Below, piece by piece: positions 60,712 through 64,000 of a stretch of 64,000 bases of DNA (positions within the stretch are counted from its first letter, which is position 1; each line of letters begins with the position of its first letter). The stretch covers positions 6,106,001 to 6,170,000 of the forward strand of contig NZ_AP018448.1 in assembly GCF_030294945.1 (NCBI RefSeq), in the 5' to 3' direction. The stretch comes from Streptomyces graminofaciens (GTDB taxonomy: Bacteria > Actinomycetota > Actinomycetes > Streptomycetales > Streptomycetaceae). The notes beneath the pieces were generated by a model. The model worked only from the letters and a program-made list of their open reading frames with translations, searched no databases and was not told the origin of the DNA. Made by a program: the position numbers and the translations under genes.

Positions 60712-61716
60712 ATGCACAGAAACCACCGAGCCGCCACTCTGGCCGCCGTCGCCATCACCGGGGCCCTGCTCGCCACCGGCTGCTCCAGCAGCTCCGGCGG
60801 GAAGAAGTCCGAGGAGGGCGGCTCCGGCGCCTCCGCCGGCAAGGCCGACACCCCCCGTATGACGGTCGCGATGATCACCCACGCCGCCCCCGGCGACACC
60901 TTCTGGGACCTCATCCGCAAGGGCGCCGAAGCCGCCGCCGCCAAGGACAACATCAAGCTCGTCTACTCCAGCGACCCCAGCGCCGGCAACCAGGCCAACC
61001 TCGTGCAGAACGCGATCGACCAGAAGGTCGACGGCATCGCCCTCACCGCCGCCAAGCCCGACGCCATGAAGGACGCCGTGGCCAAGGCCACCGCGGCGGG
61101 CATCCCCGTCGTCGGGTTCAACGCCGGTCTGGACGACTGGAAGGACCTCGGCATGCTGGAGTACTTCGGCCAGGACGAGAACATCGCCGGCCGGGCCTTC
61201 GGCGAACGCCTCAACGACCTCGACGCCAAGCACGCCCTCTGCGTCATCCAGGAACAGGGACACGTCGCCCTGGAAGCCCGCTGCGCCGGCCTGAAGAAGG
61301 GCTTCAAGGGCAAGACCGACATCCTCTACGTCAACGGCACCGACATGCCGTCCGTGAAGTCGACGATCACCGCCAAGCTCAAGCAGGACTCCTCCATCGA
61401 CGAGGTGGTGACCCTCGGCGCCCCCTTCGCGCTCACGGCCGTGCAGTCCGTGTCCGACGCGAGCAGCAAGGCCAAGATCGCCACGTTCGACCTCAACAAG
61501 GACCTGGTGAAGGCCGTCCAGGACGGCACCATCGAGTTCGCCGTCGACCAGCAGCCCTACCTCCAGGGCTATCTCGCCGTCGACGGCCTGTGGCTCTACA
61601 AGAACAACGGCAACTTCAGCGGCGGCGGCACCGCGCCCGTCCTCACCGGCCCCGCCTTCATCACCAAGGACAACGCCGACACCGTGGCCGAGTTCGCCGC
61701 GAAGGGCACCCGGTGA
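60712..61716 (+). CDS. sugar ABC transporter solute-binding lipoprotein (CUT2 type)
   Basis: 334 residues from ATG 60712 with AAGGGAC upstream. Signal peptide NHRAATLAAVAITGALLATGC with lipobox LATGC anchors it outside. The periplasmic-binding fold (Peripla_BP_4) is seen in TVAMITHAAPGDTFWDLIRKG, IDQKVDGIALTAAKPDAM and GIPVVGFNAGLDDW, and later IEFAVDQQPYLQGYLAVDGLWL. Being downstream of the iol operon with a related operator, it probably binds myo-inositol or another cyclitol. First gene of the SBP-permease-ATPase unit. Confidence 0.9.
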   Translation: MHRNHRAATLAAVAITGALLATGCSSSSGGKKSEEGGSGASAGKADTPRMTVAMITHAAPGDTFWDLIRKGAEAAAAKDNIKLVYSSDPSAGNQANLVQNAIDQKVDGIALTAAKPDAMKDAVAKATAAGIPVVGFNAGLDDWKDLGMLEYFGQDENIAGRAFGERLNDLDAKHALCVIQEQGHVALEARCAGLKKGFKGKTDILYVNGTDMPSVKSTITAKLKQDSSIDEVVTLGAPFALTAVQSVSDASSKAKIATFDLNKDLVKAVQDGTIEFAVDQQPYLQGYLAVDGLWLYKNNGNFSGGGTAPVLTGPAFITKDNADTVAEFAAKGTR

Positions 61717-61723
61717 TCTGACC

Positions 61724-62800
61724 ATGACCCAAGCAACGGCACCGGCGGCGAACTCCTCGCCGCCGGCTCCGCCGGCCGCCGCGCAGAAGGACGGCCGCAC
61801 CACACAGCGTTCCCTGGGGCACCGGCTGCTGGCCCGCCCCGAGGTCGGCGCACTGATCGCCGCCATCGGCGTCTATCTGTTCTTCTTCTCCGTCGCGCCT
61901 TCCTTCCGGGAGGCCGGCTCGCTGGCGACCGTGCTCTACCAGGCCTCGGTGATGGGCATCATGGCCCTGCCGGTGGCCCTGCTGATGATCGGCGGCGAGT
62001 TCGACCTGTCCGCCGGTGTCGCGGTCACCACCTCGGCACTGACCGCCGCGATCCTGAGTTTCCAGCTGTCGGTGAACGTGTGGACCGGCGTGATCGTCGC
62101 GCTGATCGTGTCCCTCGCCGTCGGCGCCTTCAACGGCTGGCTGCTCATCAAGACCGGCCTGCCGAGCTTCCTGGTCACCCTGGGCTCCTTCCTGATCCTC
62201 CAGGGCTCCAATCTCGCCATCACGAAGATCTTCACCGGCAACGTGGCGAGCGACTCGATCGCCGACATGGACGGCTTCGACCAGGCCAAGGCCGTCTTCG
62301 CCTCCGAGATCTCCATCGGCGACGTCAACTTCAAGATCACTGTCTTCTACTGGCTCGCCTTCGCCGGCATCGCCACGTGGCTGCTGCTGCGGACGAAGTT
62401 CGGCAACTGGATCTTCGCGGTCGGCGGCAACAGGGACAGCGCGCGGGCCGTCGGGGTGCCCGTGAACTTCACGAAGATCGCCCTGTTCATGGGCGTCGGG
62501 GCCGGGGCCTGGTTCATCGGTATGCACCTGCTGTTCTCGTTCAACACGGTGCAGTCCGGTGAGGGAGTCGGCAACGAGTTCCTGTACATCATCGCCGCGG
62601 TCATCGGCGGCTGCCTGCTGACCGGCGGCTACGGCTCGGCGATCGGCCCGGTGATCGGTGCCTTCATCTTCGGCATGGTCTCCCAGGGCATCGTCTACGC
62701 GAACTGGAACCCCGACTGGTTCAAGGCCTTCCTCGGCGTGATGCTCCTGATCGCCGCCCTCGTCAATCTGTGGGTCCGCAGCCAGGCGACCCGGAGGTGA
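61724..62800 (+). CDS. sugar ABC transporter permease (CUT2 type)
   Basis: 358 residues from ATG 61724, 7 bases after the binding-protein gene. About nine or ten hydrophobic segments are visible, including [19 protein letters not shown], the CUT2-permease motif [20 protein letters not shown], and [19 protein letters not shown]. It has an N-terminal cytoplasmic tail rich in Ala and Pro. It should form the membrane channel with the ATPase encoded next. It ends 8 bases before the ATPase start. Confidence 0.92.
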   Translation: MTQATAPAANSSPPAPPAAAQKDGRTTQRSLGHRLLARPEVGALIAAIGVYLFFFSVAPSFREAGSLATVLYQASVMGIMALPVALLMIGGEFDLSAGVAVTTSALTAAILSFQLSVNVWTGVIVALIVSLAVGAFNGWLLIKTGLPSFLVTLGSFLILQGSNLAITKIFTGNVASDSIADMDGFDQAKAVFASEISIGDVNFKITVFYWLAFAGIATWLLLRTKFGNWIFAVGGNRDSARAVGVPVNFTKIALFMGVGAGAWFIGMHLLFSFNTVQSGEGVGNEFLYIIAAVIGGCLLTGGYGSAIGPVIGAFIFGMVSQGIVYANWNPDWFKAFLGVMLLIAALVNLWVRSQATRR

Positions 62801-62808
62801 ACCATCCC

Positions 62809-63711
62809 ATGACAGCCACGAACACAGCCGTCACCCTCGACGGCCCGCCGCCGAAGGACGACGGCGCCGTCGTCGAACTGCGGGACACGGGCAAGGCCTA
62901 CGGCAACGTCCGCGCCCTGCACGGCGTGAACCTCAGCGTCCACCCCGGCCGCGTCACCTGCGTGCTGGGCGACAACGGCGCCGGCAAGTCCACCCTCATC
63001 AAAATCATCTCCGGCCTGCACCAGCACACCGAGGGCGAAGTCCTCGTCGACGGCGAGCCGGTGCGCTTCTCCACCCCTCGCGAGGCCCTGGACGCCGGTA
63101 TCGCCACCGTCTACCAGGATCTGGCCACCGTGCCCCTCATGCCGGTCTGGCGGAACTTCTTCCTCGGCTCCGAGTTCACCCGCGGCCCCTGGCCCGTCCG
63201 CCGCCTCGACATCGACAGGATGAAGAAGACCGCGGACACCGAACTGCGGAACATGGGCATCGTCCTGGACGACCTCGACCAGCCCATCGGCACCCTCTCC
63301 GGCGGCCAGCGCCAGTGCGTCGCCATCGCCCGCGCCGTCTACTTCGGCGCGAGGGTCCTGATCCTCGACGAGCCGACGGCCGCCCTCGGCGTCAAGCAGT
63401 CGGGTGTCGTGCTGAAGTACATCGCCGCCGCCCGCGACCGCGGCCTCGGCGTCATCTTCATCACCCACAACCCCCACCACGCCTACATGGTCGGCGACCA
63501 CTTCAGCGTCCTGCGCCTGGGCACCCTCGAACTCTCCGCGTCCCGCGACCAGGTCAGCCTCGAAGAACTCACCAACCACATGGCCGGCGGCACCGAACTC
63601 GCCGCCCTCAAACACGAGTTGGCCCAGGTCCGTGGGGTGGACGTCGAGGAACTCCCGGACGCGGCGGACCTCACCGCACCCGCGTCGGGCTCCGGCCAGG
63701 AAGCCTCCTGA
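62809..63711 (+). CDS. sugar ABC transporter ATP-binding protein, single-domain CUT2 type
   Basis: 300 residues from ATG 62809 behind GGAGGTGA. The ABC domain is complete: Walker [13 protein letters not shown], signature [15 protein letters not shown], Walker [13 protein letters not shown] and H-loop [12 protein letters not shown]. Most CUT2 sugar importers have a two-domain ATPase of about 500 residues; here only one domain is present, as in FrcA-type systems, so two copies should assemble. A short hydrophilic C-terminal tail follows. Last gene of the importer unit, followed by a strong hairpin. Confidence 0.92.
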   Translation: MTATNTAVTLDGPPPKDDGAVVELRDTGKAYGNVRALHGVNLSVHPGRVTCVLGDNGAGKSTLIKIISGLHQHTEGEVLVDGEPVRFSTPREALDAGIATVYQDLATVPLMPVWRNFFLGSEFTRGPWPVRRLDIDRMKKTADTELRNMGIVLDDLDQPIGTLSGGQRQCVAIARAVYFGARVLILDEPTAALGVKQSGVVLKYIAAARDRGLGVIFITHNPHHAYMVGDHFSVLRLGTLELSASRDQVSLEELTNHMAGGTELAALKHELAQVRGVDVEELPDAADLTAPASGSGQEAS

Positions 63712-63732
63712 CCGCCCTCCGGCCGCCTCCTC

Positions 63733-63793
63733 AAGCACTCGAGCCGTGGTGCTCATCCGCTGGACGCGGGTGAGCACCACGGCTCGAGTGCTT
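63733..63793 (+). terminator. 23-bp perfect hairpin terminator
   Basis: Arms at 63733-63755 and 63771-63793 (AAGCACTCGAGCC... and its complement) with a 15-base loop, right after the ABC ATPase gene and before the convergent partial gene. The stem is unusually long and perfect. Confidence 0.88.
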
Positions 63794-63824
63794 CTCGTGC
63801 GTGCACCGCACCGTGGCCCGGCGC

Positions 63825-64000
63825 CTACGTCGTACGCGCCGTCCCCGTCCCCTTCTCCGCGTCCAGCGCGTACACGCAGCGGTCCTTGCTGCAGGCGTAC
63901 ACGACACCGTCCTGGACGACGGGGGAGCCGGTGATCTCCCCGCCCGTGGCGAGCTTCCACCTCAGCCGGCCGTCATCGGCCTTGAGGGTGTACAGCAGAT
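63825..64000 (-). CDS. PQQ-like repeat protein, C-terminal part
   Basis: The last 58 residues of a gene that continues beyond the right edge; stop TAG at 63825-63827. The visible sequence LLYTLKADDGRLRWKLATG, then GEITGSPVVQDGVVYACSKD and RCVYALDAEKG, is a classic PQQ/YVTN beta-propeller blade end. It may belong to a receptor-type Ser/Thr kinase or to a secreted propeller. The start and other domains lie outside the window. It is convergent with the importer operon. Confidence 0.8.
   Translation of the reverse strand, partial: LLYTLKADDGRLRWKLATGGEITGSPVVQDGVVYACSKDRCVYALDAEKGTGTARTT

Overview
The window is actinobacterial and almost certainly from a Streptomyces chromosome. It has very high G+C with strong third-position bias, many GTG (and some TTG) starts behind GGAGG-type ribosome binding sites, and many secreted proteins and lipoproteins. 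It also carries an afsK/afsR/afsS-type regulatory locus, an F420 biosynthesis gene and inositol catabolism genes. No rRNA, tRNA, insertion sequence, prophage or CRISPR array was seen.

Layout. 1-10.3 kb: the C-terminal part of a sodium:solute symporter, GNAT acetyltransferases, a chloramphenicol-phosphotransferase-like kinase, a small secreted protein, an ADP-ribosylglycohydrolase relative that has lost key metal ligands, an FG-GAP repeat protein, a STAND-type ATPase with TPRs, and a DUF2165 membrane protein. 10.3-22 kb: a secreted subtilisin-like protease, fbiC (deazaflavin FO synthase) with a predicted F420-dependent LLM oxidoreductase, a lipoprotein, a PHP metallohydrolase, a SAM methyltransferase, a Ddn-like nitroreductase and an alpha/beta hydrolase. 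22-26 kb: a secreted protein, a small P-loop kinase, an isochorismatase-like hydrolase with an apparent CTG start, a HAD-like protein and an aminoglycoside-phosphotransferase-like kinase.

26-49.5 kb: two interleaved systems. The first is a scattered catabolic set: aldehyde dehydrogenase, D-aminoacylase-like amidohydrolase, two LLM monooxygenase-like proteins, an SDR, two amidohydrolase-2 proteins, a FadD3-like acyl-CoA ligase, a thiolase/lipid-transfer protein, a DUF35 OB-fold partner and an enoyl-CoA hydratase. Seven copies of a 15-bp palindrome, CTGACg-N3-cGTCAG, lie upstream of most of these transcription units, which suggests one repressor controls them all. No TetR-like gene is visible in the window. 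The second is the afsK-afsR-afsS regulatory cascade of antibiotic production: a membrane Ser/Thr kinase with a PQQ propeller, a 1002-aa SARP/NB-ARC/TPR regulator, and a 77-aa protein with three repeats. Between these lies a pair of tandem secreted proteins that may have an aerolysin-like core; the first appears frameshifted. A LuxR-type regulator and small secreted proteins follow.

49.5-51 kb: two Ser/Thr-rich exported paralogues. 51-63.8 kb: a myo-inositol catabolic operon (iolC, a Cgl0158-type aldolase, iolB, iolD, mmsA, two TIM-barrel isomerases flanking iolG), followed by a CUT2-type ABC importer. Both transcription units start with a TTGACAT promoter followed by a related palindromic operator with GCGC arms. 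A 23-bp terminator hairpin closes the importer unit. The last bases hold the C-terminus of a PQQ-repeat protein on the minus strand.
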